From JBBQRS01 sp038214535 (GTDB lineage Bacteria; Chloroflexota; Anaerolineae; CG2-30-64-16), in NCBI GenBank assembly GCA_038214535.1, contig JBBQRS010000080.1, positions 1-22,185 on the forward strand: 22,185 bases of DNA. The letters run 5' to 3'. The position numbers and the translations under genes are program-made. The notes below the pieces were generated by a model that was not told the DNA's origin, did not search any database, and was given only the letters and a program-made list of their open reading frames with translations. Each line of letters opens with the position of its first letter. The first letter of the stretch is position 1. This document shows positions 1 to 7,123 of this stretch, in pieces.

Positions 1-1227
1 GCAGCAACAGCCGCGAAGATGACCATGTGGACGCACGACAACCTCTACGTGCAGTTCTTCACGGCGCGCGCCGCCGATGCGGAGTTCAAGGACGCGCATC
101 CCGGCGTGGACATCACCACCGATTTCCAGCAGGTGCCGGAAATCTGGACGAAGATGCTCGCCACCCTTTCCGCCGGTGAAGATACCCCCGATCTGTTCGG
201 CCTCGAGCAGGGTCAGTTCGGCCCCTACATGAAGGACAACATCATCGGCACCTACTTCGTGGATCTCACGCCGCTCGTCGGCGACGAGCGCAAGAACTTC
301 TTTGAGGGCAACTGGTCGAAGTTCACGTCTGACGGCAAGCTCTACGGCGTGGATAGCTCGCTCTGCGCGTGCGGTTACTACTACCAACCCGCCGTCCTCG
401 AAAAGCTGGGCATCAGCGAGATGCCGGCCACCTGGGAAGACTTCCTGACCGTGGGTGAGGCCGCCGCCGAACAGGGCGTGGCGCTCTCCGGGCTAGACGG
501 TGAAGGCTCGGGCGTCTACTATATGCTGCTGTTGCAACGCGGCGGCTCGCCCTTCAACGCCTCCAACGAGTTCGTGCTGGGCCAGGACGACCAGAAGGCC
601 ATGTTCATCGAAGTGATGGATTACCTGCAACGCGGCGCTGACAAGAAAGTCTTCAAGCCGTTCACCGGCACCGACTTCTGGGGCCCCGGCCTGATGGCCG
701 CCCACAAAGACGGCTCCGTGATGGGCATTGCGGGCGCCGACTGGTGGTCCGACTTCATCCTGAAAGCCAACGCGGCCGACCAGGCCGGCAATTGGCGCAT
801 CGCCCCGATGCCCAAGTGGAAGGGCGGCGGGCACACCACCTCATCCTGGGGCGGCACGGGCTTCACCATCACCAAGGATTCACCCAACAAGGAACTGGCG
901 TGGGATCTGATTCACTGGGCCTATATGACCAAAGAGAACCAGATCAAGCGCTACCTGGAGATCAAGTACTTCCCGCACATGCTCGAAGCGCTGAACGACC
1001 CGCAGGTGGTCAACGTGCGCGACGCTTTCTACGGCGATCAGCAGGTCGGGCAGGTGTGGGCCGATGTGGCGAACGATCTGCCGATGCTCTACCAGAGCCC
1101 GGTGCGTCTGGAAATGAACAACGAACTCAACACGCAATGCACGCTGGTCTACAAGGGCGAGCAGACCCCCGAAGGCGCCTACGACGCGGTGATGAAGGTC
1201 ACGAACCAGGCGATTGACGATCTTTAG
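1..1227 (+). CDS. Sugar ABC transporter substrate-binding protein (5'-truncated)
   Basis: This is an extracellular solute-binding protein family 1 member, which captures a sugar or oligosaccharide outside the membrane and delivers it to the two permeases encoded next. The frame is open from base 1, so the signal peptide and probable lipobox lie outside the window; 408 codons are visible. Family hallmarks are the N-terminal MWTHDN strand, the TWEDF segment typical of the first hinge region, the WWSDF/GNWRIAPMPKW region and the GGTGFTITKDSPNKELAWDLI segment near the C-terminal lobe. The ATG at 19 is internal by family alignment and is not a likely true start. An odd CAC pair of cysteines lies near the middle of the N-lobe. 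The substrate cannot be told from sequence. It forms an operon with the permeases, separated from them by a strong hairpin that could raise its relative mRNA level. Confidence 0.93.
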   Translation, partial: AATAAKMTMWTHDNLYVQFFTARAADAEFKDAHPGVDITTDFQQVPEIWTKMLATLSAGEDTPDLFGLEQGQFGPYMKDNIIGTYFVDLTPLVGDERKNFFEGNWSKFTSDGKLYGVDSSLCACGYYYQPAVLEKLGISEMPATWEDFLTVGEAAAEQGVALSGLDGEGSGVYYMLLLQRGGSPFNASNEFVLGQDDQKAMFIEVMDYLQRGADKKVFKPFTGTDFWGPGLMAAHKDGSVMGIAGADWWSDFILKANAADQAGNWRIAPMPKWKGGGHTTSSWGGTGFTITKDSPNKELAWDLIHWAYMTKENQIKRYLEIKYFPHMLEALNDPQVVNVRDAFYGDQQVGQVWADVANDLPMLYQSPVRLEMNNELNTQCTLVYKGEQTPEGAYDAVMKVTNQAIDDL

Positions 1228-1248
1228 ACCGTAAGAACGGCTGAATAT

Positions 1249-1285
1249 CGTCCCTGCCCACGTATAAAATACGTGGGCAGGGACG
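1249..1285 (+). promoter_or_regulatory. Perfect 17-bp stem-loop between binding-protein and permease genes
   Basis: Bases 1249-1265 and 1269-1285 are exact reverse complements around a 3-nt AAA loop. The hairpin lies 21 nt after the binding-protein stop and 16 nt before the Shine-Dalgarno GGAGG (1302-1306) of the first permease. There is no downstream T-run, so a simple intrinsic terminator is unlikely. In other binding-protein-dependent transporters (malE-malF type), a hairpin here protects the upstream mRNA and causes partial termination. That role is inferred for this one. Confidence 0.75.
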
Positions 1286-1314
1286 ACTTCGGCTGTTCCC
1301 CGGAGGAAACCCCT

Positions 1315-2244
1315 ATGAGCGCTGAGACAACGACGCCCCTCGCGCAGAGCCGGCCGGCGTCGAACGCCCGCTGGTTCCAACGCCAGGCGAAACTGGCTCC
1401 CTATCTTTTCACCGCGCCGTTTTTCATCCTGTTTACGGTCTTCTTCCTGCTCCCCAGCATCGCCGCCATCATCCTGAGTTTCTACAAATGGAACGGCATC
1501 AGCTCGCCGGAGTTCATCGGGATACGCAACTTTCAGCGCATCTTCGCCGACGGCGATTTCTGGCAGGCGGCGAGCAACACGGCGATCTACATGTTCGCCA
1601 GCCTTTTCGTCGTCGTGCCGCTGGCGCTGGTGCTGGCCGCGCTGCTGAACAACAAGAGCCTGGGATTGCGCGGGATGTGGCGCTCCGCCTATTTTACCCC
1701 GGTGGTCACCTCCACGGTCGCCATCGCGCTGGTCTTCGGGCTGCTCTACTCCACCGACTACGGCTTGCTCAACGCGATCTTGCAGGCCGTCGGGCTGCCT
1801 CGGATCAACTGGCTGGGCGATGGCACGTGGGCCAAAGTCTCCATCATCATCCTGCTCGTCTGGCGGTGGACGGGCTACCAGATGATCTACTTCCTGGCCG
1901 GGATGCAGTCCATCTCGCAAGAGCTTTACGAAGCGGCGATGATTGACGGCGCGAACGACCGTCAGCAGTTCATCAGCATCACCATTCCCCTGCTGCGCCC
2001 CGTGATCCTCTACGTCAGCATCATCGTGATCATCGGGTCGCTGCAAATCTTCGATGAGCCGTTCATCCTGACCTCGGGCGGGCCGGCCAACGCCACGTTG
2101 AGCGTCGCCCAGTATCTCTACATTCACGGCATCGCGAACCTGCGCTTCGGGCTGGGGTCGGCGGTCGGCTTGATGATCTTCGTCGTCGTCTTCACGCTGT
2201 CCGCGCTCCAGATGCGCGCCTTCGGCATCTTCCGTGAGGATTGA
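1315..2244 (+). CDS. Sugar ABC transporter permease, MalF/UgpA type
   Basis: This 309-aa integral membrane protein is one half of the channel of a carbohydrate-uptake family 1 ABC transporter. It has a short cytoplasmic N-terminus, a first membrane helix at about residues 25-48, and several more helices. The permease EAA loop reads YEAAMIDGANDRQQF, followed by ITIPLLRP, and is the contact site for the ATPase. The reading frame extends back to a GTG at 1273, but that start lies inside the hairpin. The ATG at 1315 has GGAGG 8 nt upstream and gives the usual family length. The second permease begins 3 nt after the stop, so the two are surely cotranscribed and probably translationally coupled. 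Confidence 0.95.
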   Translation: MSAETTTPLAQSRPASNARWFQRQAKLAPYLFTAPFFILFTVFFLLPSIAAIILSFYKWNGISSPEFIGIRNFQRIFADGDFWQAASNTAIYMFASLFVVVPLALVLAALLNNKSLGLRGMWRSAYFTPVVTSTVAIALVFGLLYSTDYGLLNAILQAVGLPRINWLGDGTWAKVSIIILLVWRWTGYQMIYFLAGMQSISQELYEAAMIDGANDRQQFISITIPLLRPVILYVSIIVIIGSLQIFDEPFILTSGGPANATLSVAQYLYIHGIANLRFGLGSAVGLMIFVVVFTLSALQMRAFGIFRED

Positions 2245-2247
2245 GCC

Positions 2248-3084
2248 ATGACTCTTAGCAAAACCGTTCGTAAGATCCCGCTCTACTTTGTGGTCGCGCT
2301 GGGCGCGTTCCTCACGCTCGCCCCGTTCGTGTGGATGATCCTATCGTCTTTCAAGAACTCGACGGAGATCTTCTCCTATCCGCCGACCCTGCTGCCCGAC
2401 GCCTGGCGGGCGAGCAATTACGCCAAGCTGTTCGCCGAGCGGCCCTTCGGCACGTGGTATTTGAACAGCATCCTGGTGGCCGGCATCAGTACGACGGCGG
2501 TGTTGTTCTTCAGTTCGCTGGCCGGGTTCGCCTTCGCCAAGTACGAGTTCAAGGGCCGCACGGTGATGTTCGGCCTGCTGATCGGCTCGACCATGATCCC
2601 GTTCCAGCTCATCCTGATCCCGCTCTTCATCGAAGTGAGCCGGATGAAGATGATTGATACCTACGCGGGGTTGATCATCCCCTTCATGGCCCCGGCGCTG
2701 GGCATCTTCCTGATGAAGCAATACATGAGCGCCATCCCCAACGAGCTGCTCGACGCGGCGCGCATGGACGGCGCGGCGGAGTTCACGGTGTTCTGGCGCA
2801 TCGTGATGCCGCTGTTGCGTCCCGCGCTCGGCACGCTGGGCATCATTACCTTTCTGGGCAGTTGGAACAGCTTCGTCTGGCCGCTGGTGATGCTGCGCAG
2901 TGAGGTCATGATGACCCTGCCCATCGGCCTGCGCGCCCTGACGGAGAACGTGCCCGGCAAAGGGCGCGACTATGGCATGATTATGGCCGCCGCGACCCTC
3001 GTCTCCGTGCCGGTGATCATCGTCTTCATCGCCCTGCAGCGCCAATTCATCTCCGGCCTGCTCAGCGGCTCGGTGAAACAGTAG
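2248..3084 (+). CDS. Sugar ABC transporter permease, MalG/UgpE type
   Basis: This 278-aa membrane protein is the second half of the sugar channel. It begins with a membrane helix at about residues 12-32 (FVVALGAFLTLAPFVWMILS), then the periplasmic stretch typical of MalG-type permeases (SFKNSTEIFSYPPTLLP), and carries the EAA-like loop LLDAARMDGAAEFTVFWRIV followed by MPLLRPALG. GAGGA at 2236-2240, at the end of the preceding gene, serves as ribosome binding site. No ATP-binding subunit follows, so the transporter probably uses an ATPase encoded elsewhere, as is common when one MsmK-like ATPase serves many sugar systems. A long imperfect inverted repeat 5 nt after the stop probably ends the transcript. 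Confidence 0.95.
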   Translation: MTLSKTVRKIPLYFVVALGAFLTLAPFVWMILSSFKNSTEIFSYPPTLLPDAWRASNYAKLFAERPFGTWYLNSILVAGISTTAVLFFSSLAGFAFAKYEFKGRTVMFGLLIGSTMIPFQLILIPLFIEVSRMKMIDTYAGLIIPFMAPALGIFLMKQYMSAIPNELLDAARMDGAAEFTVFWRIVMPLLRPALGTLGIITFLGSWNSFVWPLVMLRSEVMMTLPIGLRALTENVPGKGRDYGMIMAAATLVSVPVIIVFIALQRQFISGLLSGSVKQ

Positions 3085-3088
3085 GGTA

Positions 3089-3159
3089 AGGAAACAAGTA
3101 GACAAGGGATAAGGAAAAGCCGTCTCGCACGTCCTTATTTCCTTGTCTCCTTGTCTCCT
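3089..3159. repeat. Imperfect inverted repeat after the ABC operon
   Basis: Left arm 3089-3115 and right arm 3132-3159 pair almost completely. Both are made of repeated AGACAAGG-like units, around a 16-nt loop. The repeat sits directly after the permease stop and just beyond the end of the opposing MerR remnant, so it could act as a terminator in both directions. Its make-up of short tandem units inside a palindrome matches other gaps in this window (4490-4556, 10508-10579, 19688-19815). Confidence 0.7.
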
Positions 3160-3162
3160 CAA

Positions 3163-3403
3163 TCACTCAATCGGCCAGTAGACCGCGCACTTCCCTTCCT
3201 TTTCGTTCTCCGGGTCAAACTCGTCATCGTCGTACAGTCAGCGCCAGGATACGGTTCAGCCGCGGAAGCTGTTGCAACGTGTAATAGCGGTAGCCGGTGT
3301 AGCGGTCTACCCAGTTGGGCTGCAACAGCCCCAGGTCATCGTAATAGCGCAGGGTCTTCACCGACACCTCTGCCAGCCTGGAGAACTCCCCGATCTTGAG
3401 CAT
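3163..3403 (-). pseudogene. MerR-family regulator remnant with internal deletion
   Basis: Reading down from the ATG at 3403 (Shine-Dalgarno-like GGAAGG about 8 nt upstream), 59 codons encode a MerR-type DNA-binding domain: MLKIGEFSRLAEVSVKTLRY, then YDDLGLL and DRYTGYRYYTLQQLPRLNRI. The frame stops at 3224-3226, just after RILALT, where intact relatives continue into the second part of the winged helix. In another frame the sequence continues as LYDDDEFDPENE to AVYWPIE and a stop at 3163-3165. That resembles the C-terminal end of a GyrI-like ligand domain. The tail frame has a stop directly upstream, so it is not an independent gene. I infer that most of a regulator of usual length 250-300 aa was deleted. 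The 59-aa DNA-binding peptide could still be made. Confidence 0.75.
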
Positions 3404-3452
3404 GCGATCCCTTCCTGTTGATCATGGTCTGCCGGCCGGCAGCGTCACCCAC

Positions 3453-3483
3453 AGTCTACACCCTCCCGCCGGGGGAGAGTCAA
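3453..3483 (-). promoter_or_regulatory. MerR-type promoter/operator with 19-bp spacer
   Basis: On the minus strand, TTGACT (3478-3483) and TAGACT (3453-3458) are separated by 19 bp. The spacer holds a dyad of the form CTCCC-CCGGC-GGGAG. Over-long spacers with a centred dyad are the signature of promoters activated by DNA distortion through MerR-family proteins. It faces the MerR remnant, whose ATG is 50 nt beyond the -10 box, so it is probably the ancestral autoregulated promoter. Confidence 0.7.
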
Positions 3484-3530
3484 GAGGCAATTTGCGCGCA
3501 ATCAACAATGGATATGCGTCAAGAGATTCA

Positions 3531-3585
3531 CCCGCTCCCCCACTCTCCCCCTCACCCGCTCACTCCCTCACCCCAACCCTCTCCC
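3531..3585 (-). other. Two adjacent G-quadruplex-type motifs (minus strand)
   Basis: The plus strand is a C-rich tract. Its complement carries runs of three to five G separated by short loops: bases 3531-3557 (loops of 3, 5 and 3 nt) and 3565-3585 (loops of 3, 2 and 3 nt). Both meet the usual G3+N1-7 rule. The second tract overlaps the left arm of the 3577-3597 hairpin. The pattern is seen directly; folding is inferred. Confidence 0.45.
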
Positions 3586-3597
3586 ACAGGGAGAGGG
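3577..3597. repeat. Short palindromic repeat CCCTCTCCC-ACA-GGGAGAGGG
   Basis: This is a perfect 9-bp stem with a 3-nt loop in the context CTCACCCCAACCCTCTCCC. A degenerate version of the same element occurs at 8095-8125 inside the end of the sialidase-like gene. Similar dispersed elements occur in many bacterial genomes. Confidence 0.6.
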
Positions 3598-3605
3598 AGC
3601 ACGGT

Positions 3606-3635
3606 TTGCGTCATCCGGCCTGCAACCTTTAGAAT
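3606..3635 (+). promoter_or_regulatory. Promoter of the MscS-type gene, leaderless layout
   Basis: TTGCGT (3606-3611) and TAGAAT (3630-3635) are separated by 18 bp. Only 6 nt lie between the -10 box and the ATG at 3642. Transcription would then begin at or next to the A of the start codon, and no Shine-Dalgarno is present. This is the classic layout of a leaderless mRNA. Confidence 0.6.
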
Positions 3636-3641
3636 AACAGC

Positions 3642-4478
3642 ATGATCGAACCGAATGCTGAAACCATCACCACAAACCCGGTCAATTACCTGCTCACCGC
3701 CCTGATCCAGGTGGGGCCGGCCATCCTGATCGTCATTGTGGGCTATTACGTGGCCCGCAATGTGCGCGCGATGCTGGTGCGCCGGCTGACGCCGATCCCC
3801 GCGCTCGATGACGGCGAGGTGCGCATCATCGCCAACGTCGTCTTCTGGGCGCTGCTGCTGATCACCGCGTTGATCGCCATGGCGACGCTGGGCTTCCGGG
3901 TCGGCAACCTGCTCACGTTCATCAGCATCGCCGCGGTCGTCCTGGTGATCGCCTTCCAGCAGTCGCTCAGCAGCTTCACCGCCACGGTGATCTTCTACGT
4001 CTTCCGCGTCGTCCGCGCCGGCGATTATATCGAGACCATGAATCAGGAGGGCATCGTCGAGGAGGTGCACATGTTCCACTCGACCCTGACGCGGCCCGAC
4101 GGCAAACTGGTCAGCTTGCCGCACAATAAGATGCTCGACAGCGGCGTGGTCAACCGGACGAAGGCGGGCGTCGTGACCGCGGTGGTTGCGTTCGACCTCG
4201 CCTACGGGCAAGACATGGCCGTGATTACCGAGCGGGTGCTGGCGTGGATGTATGATGACCCGCGCACCTTGCCCGCTCCGCCGCCCGGCGTCACGGTGGA
4301 CAACATCACCGTGCTGTCGGTGCGTAAAATCGCGCTCGCCACGGTGGAATGGCAAAACCTCAACGACTTTCAGTTCGATCTTAAAGAAGCGATCGCCGAA
4401 ATCGTCGCGCAGGATCGCGTGGACAGCGCCGTCAAACCGCTGGCCGCCGCCCCACCACCCCGCGACCGCGACGAATAA
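3642..4478 (+). CDS. Small-conductance mechanosensitive channel, MscS family
   Basis: This 278-aa inner-membrane channel would open under membrane tension to release solutes during osmotic downshift. Three hydrophobic helices lie at about residues 15-40, 63-87 and 91-115. The third is the pore-lining segment, leading into LVIAFQQSLSSFTATVIFYV and the beta-domain start VVRAGDYIETMNQEGIVEEV. The segment LVSLPHNKMLDSGVVN matches the conserved MscS stretch normally reading hxxIPNxxh. The length is close to the minimal E. coli MscS (286 aa). The C-terminus is short and charged (PPPRDRDE). The start is the ATG 6 nt after the -10 box. It appears monocistronic, because a 27-bp hairpin follows within 12 nt of the stop. 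Confidence 0.92.
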   Translation: MIEPNAETITTNPVNYLLTALIQVGPAILIVIVGYYVARNVRAMLVRRLTPIPALDDGEVRIIANVVFWALLLITALIAMATLGFRVGNLLTFISIAAVVLVIAFQQSLSSFTATVIFYVFRVVRAGDYIETMNQEGIVEEVHMFHSTLTRPDGKLVSLPHNKMLDSGVVNRTKAGVVTAVVAFDLAYGQDMAVITERVLAWMYDDPRTLPAPPPGVTVDNITVLSVRKIALATVEWQNLNDFQFDLKEAIAEIVAQDRVDSAVKPLAAAPPPRDRDE

Positions 4479-4489
4479 ACCGCAGATGA

Positions 4490-4556
4490 ACCACGGAACA
4501 CACGGAATACACGGAAGAAAAGACAATCTTTCCGTGTATTCCGTGTGTTCCGTGGT
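4490..4556. repeat. Perfect 27-bp stem-loop made of ACACGGAA-type units
   Basis: Bases 4490-4516 and 4530-4556 are exact reverse complements with a 13-nt loop. Each arm contains three near-copies of an 8-9-nt unit (ACGGAACAC / ACGGAATAC / ACGGAA). The repeat lies between the MscS-type stop (4478) and the phosphorylase start (4584). It probably ends the first transcript or shapes the leader of the second. Units of the same kind occur at 13009-13033 and 19725-19760. Confidence 0.75.
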
Positions 4557-4583
4557 AGATACTTGAAAGGAACTGCTATTTTC

Positions 4584-7058
4584 ATGCTTAAAACCAGCTC
4601 CGCCTCTGCTTCGGCGGTAGCCCATACGCCGGAATCATTCCGCGAAGAGATGCTGCAACACCTGTATCACACCCTGGGGACGACCACCTACTCCGCGAGC
4701 GAACGCGACACTTACCTGGCGCTCTCCTACACCGTGCGCGACTACCTCGCGGATCGCTACCGCCAGACCGCGCAGGCGTATCACGATGCAAACCCTCGTT
4801 ATGTCTACTATTTCTCTGCCGAGTTCCACCTCGGCAAGCAGTTGGAAAACAACCTGCTCTACACCGATACGCGCGGGCTGGCCGAGCAGGTCTTCGCGGA
4901 TTCCGGCCTCGACCTCGATGCGACCGTCGCGCTGGACCCGGAGCCGGGGCTGGCGAATGGCGGCCTGGGACGGCTGGCGGCCTGCTTCCTCGACTCGCTG
5001 GCGACCCTGGGCATCCCGGCCATCGGCTACGGCATCCGCTACGAATACGGCATCTTCCGCCAGCAGATCGCCAACGGCTGGCAGGTGGAGCAGCCCGACG
5101 AGTGGCTGACCTATGGCTTCCCGTGGGATTTCGTCCAGCCAGACGACATGGTAGACGTCGGCTTCAATGGCGTCACCGAAACCTATCGCGATGCGCGCGG
5201 CCGCGAACGGGTACGCTGGCTGCCCGGCGTCACCGTGCGCGCCGAGCCGTATCACATCCTCGTCCCCGGCTACGAGACGCCGCACGTCAACATCCTGCGG
5301 CTCTGGCGCGCCCGCGCCAAAGAGGCGTTCGACTTCCACCTCTTCGACTCCGGCGACTACGCGCGCGCCGTCCACGAAAAGGTTGATTCCGAGACCATCT
5401 CGAAGGTGCTCTATCCGAACGACAACAACCCGCGCGGCAAGGAACTACGGCTCCAGCAACAATATTTCTTCGTCGCCGCCAGCCTGCAAGATATCATTCA
5501 CCGCTTCCAACTGTGCAACGATGACTGGGCCGACTTCCCTGCGAAGGTCGTCATCCAACTCAACGATACCCACCCGGTGATCGCCATCCCCGAGTTGATG
5601 CGCATCCTGCTCGACGAGCAGGGGCTGGATTGGGACGCCGCCTGGGATATCACGCAGCGCACCTTCGCCTACACCTGTCACAGCCTGCTGCCCGAGGTGC
5701 TGGAGAAGTGGCAGGTCGAGTTGTTCGAGCGGTTGCTACCGCGTCATCTGCAAATCATCTACGAGATCAATGCGCGCTTCCTCGACGAAGTGAGCGCCCG
5801 CTTCCCCGGCGACATGGGGCGCGTGGCGCGCATGTCCATCATCGAGGAGCAGCCGGTGCGCCAGGTGCGCATGGCCCATCTCGCGACGGTCGGCAGTTTC
5901 AAGGTCAATGGCGTGGCCGAGCTGCAATCGCGCCTGCTGCGCGAGCTGGTGCTGCCCGACTTCGCCGAGATGTACCCCGATCGCTTCACCAACGTCACCA
6001 ACGGCGTCACCCCGCGGCGCTTCATGCTGCTGGCGAACCCCGAGCTTTCGGCGCTGATCACGTCGAAGCTGGGCGACGGTTGGCCCAACGACCTCGAGCG
6101 CCTGCGCGGGCTGGAACCCTACGCCGACGACCCGGCTTTCCGCGCCGCGTGGCGCGCCGTGAAACAGGCCGACAAGCGCCACCTGGCCGACTACATCCTG
6201 GAAGAGACCGGCATCGCGGTGGCCCCCGACTCGATCTTCGACGTGCTGGTGAAACGCATCCACGAATACAAGCGCCAACACCTCAAGGTGCTGCACATCA
6301 TCACGCTCTACAACCGGCTGAAGACCGACCCCGATATGGCGCTCACGCCGCGCACCTTCATCTTCGGCGGCAAGTCGGCTCCCGGCTACGGCTTCGCCAA
6401 GCTGATCATCAAGCTGATCAACTCGGTGGCCGAGGTGGTGAACCGCGACCCCGACGTGCGCGGGCGGCTCAAAGTGGTGTTCCTGCCCAACTTCAACGTC
6501 ACCCTGGGCGAGATCATCTACCCCGCGGCAGATATCTCCGAGCAGATTTCGACCGCGGGGAAAGAGGCGTCGGGCACGGGCAACATGAAGTTCGCGCTCA
6601 ACGGCGCGGTGACGGTGGGCACGCTGGACGGCGCAAACGTGGAAATCCGCGACCTGGTGGGCGCGGAGAACTTCTACCTCTTCGGGCTGACCGCCGACGC
6701 CGTGATCGCCACGCGCGCCGCGGGTTATAACGCGCGGGCGCGCTACGACGCCGACCCCGAACTGCGCGGGGCGATTGATGCCATCGCGCGCGGCGTCTTC
6801 TCGTCCGACGACCTCGGCCTCTTCCAACCGCTGGTCGAGACGCTGCTCGGCTACGACCAGTACATGCTGCTGGCCGATTATCGCGACTACATCGAGACCA
6901 GCGAGCGCGCGGCGCACGACTACGCCGACGCCGACCACTGGACGCGCATGTCCATCCTCAACAGCGCCCGCTGCGGCTTCTTCTCGTCGGATCGCAGCAT
7001 ACGCGAATACGCCAACCGCATCTGGCGCGCCGCCCCGGTCCCCGTCCAGGGTTCGTAG
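4584..7058 (+). CDS. glgP: Glycogen/maltodextrin phosphorylase
   Basis: This cytoplasmic pyridoxal-phosphate enzyme removes glucose-1-phosphate from the non-reducing ends of alpha-1,4-glucans. The 824-aa length matches the family (about 800-840). The cofactor motif EASGTGNMKFALNGAVTVGT is intact, with the Schiff-base lysine at residue 669. The conserved glucan-site stretch GLGRLAACFLDSLATLGIPA and the RIHEYKRQHLKVLHI motif are also present. The ATG at 4584 follows GAAAGGAA at 4565-4572. The frame extends back to 4545, but that part lies in the hairpin. No other glycogen gene is nearby. The enzyme could process alpha-glucans imported by the upstream transporter, which is inference from proximity only. 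The perfect palindrome right after the stop probably terminates it. Confidence 0.97.
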   Translation: MLKTSSASASAVAHTPESFREEMLQHLYHTLGTTTYSASERDTYLALSYTVRDYLADRYRQTAQAYHDANPRYVYYFSAEFHLGKQLENNLLYTDTRGLAEQVFADSGLDLDATVALDPEPGLANGGLGRLAACFLDSLATLGIPAIGYGIRYEYGIFRQQIANGWQVEQPDEWLTYGFPWDFVQPDDMVDVGFNGVTETYRDARGRERVRWLPGVTVRAEPYHILVPGYETPHVNILRLWRARAKEAFDFHLFDSGDYARAVHEKVDSETISKVLYPNDNNPRGKELRLQQQYFFVAASLQDIIHRFQLCNDDWADFPAKVVIQLNDTHPVIAIPELMRILLDEQGLDWDAAWDITQRTFAYTCHSLLPEVLEKWQVELFERLLPRHLQIIYEINARFLDEVSARFPGDMGRVARMSIIEEQPVRQVRMAHLATVGSFKVNGVAELQSRLLRELVLPDFAEMYPDRFTNVTNGVTPRRFMLLANPELSALITSKLGDGWPNDLERLRGLEPYADDPAFRAAWRAVKQADKRHLADYILEETGIAVAPDSIFDVLVKRIHEYKRQHLKVLHIITLYNRLKTDPDMALTPRTFIFGGKSAPGYGFAKLIIKLINSVAEVVNRDPDVRGRLKVVFLPNFNVTLGEIIYPAADISEQISTAGKEASGTGNMKFALNGAVTVGTLDGANVEIRDLVGAENFYLFGLTADAVIATRAAGYNARARYDADPELRGAIDAIARGVFSSDDLGLFQPLVETLLGYDQYMLLADYRDYIETSERAAHDYADADHWTRMSILNSARCGFFSSDRSIREYANRIWRAAPVPVQGS

Positions 7059-7060
7059 CC

Positions 7061-7094
7061 AGACCTGACAGGTTTCCGGAAACCTGTCAGGTCT
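7061..7094. repeat. Perfect 34-bp palindrome
   Basis: Bases 7061-7077 (AGACCTGACAGGTTTCC) are followed immediately by their exact reverse complement at 7078-7094, with no spacer. The palindrome starts 3 nt after the phosphorylase stop codon and ends 29 nt before the next start. It could form a strong hairpin terminator. The perfect symmetry also fits a dispersed repeat or a protein-binding site. Confidence 0.75.
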
Positions 7095-7123
7095 TACGCC
7101 CCTACCGGGGGAAATACAATCTC

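Noticed and set aside
880..2127. 415-codon open frame on the minus strand across the binding-protein and permease genes
   Set aside because: It is opposite two clearly conserved transporter genes. Its translation is rich in Asp, Arg, His and Gln without domains, as expected from antisense of GC-rich codons.
3151..3645. Small plus-strand open frames in the gap before the MscS-type gene
   Set aside because: They are antisense to the MerR remnant or run through low-complexity repeat sequence. They have no ribosome sites and no conserved motifs.
5736..6938. 400-codon minus-strand open frame inside glycogen phosphorylase
   Set aside because: It is a complete shadow of glgP with no ribosome site or recognisable motif.
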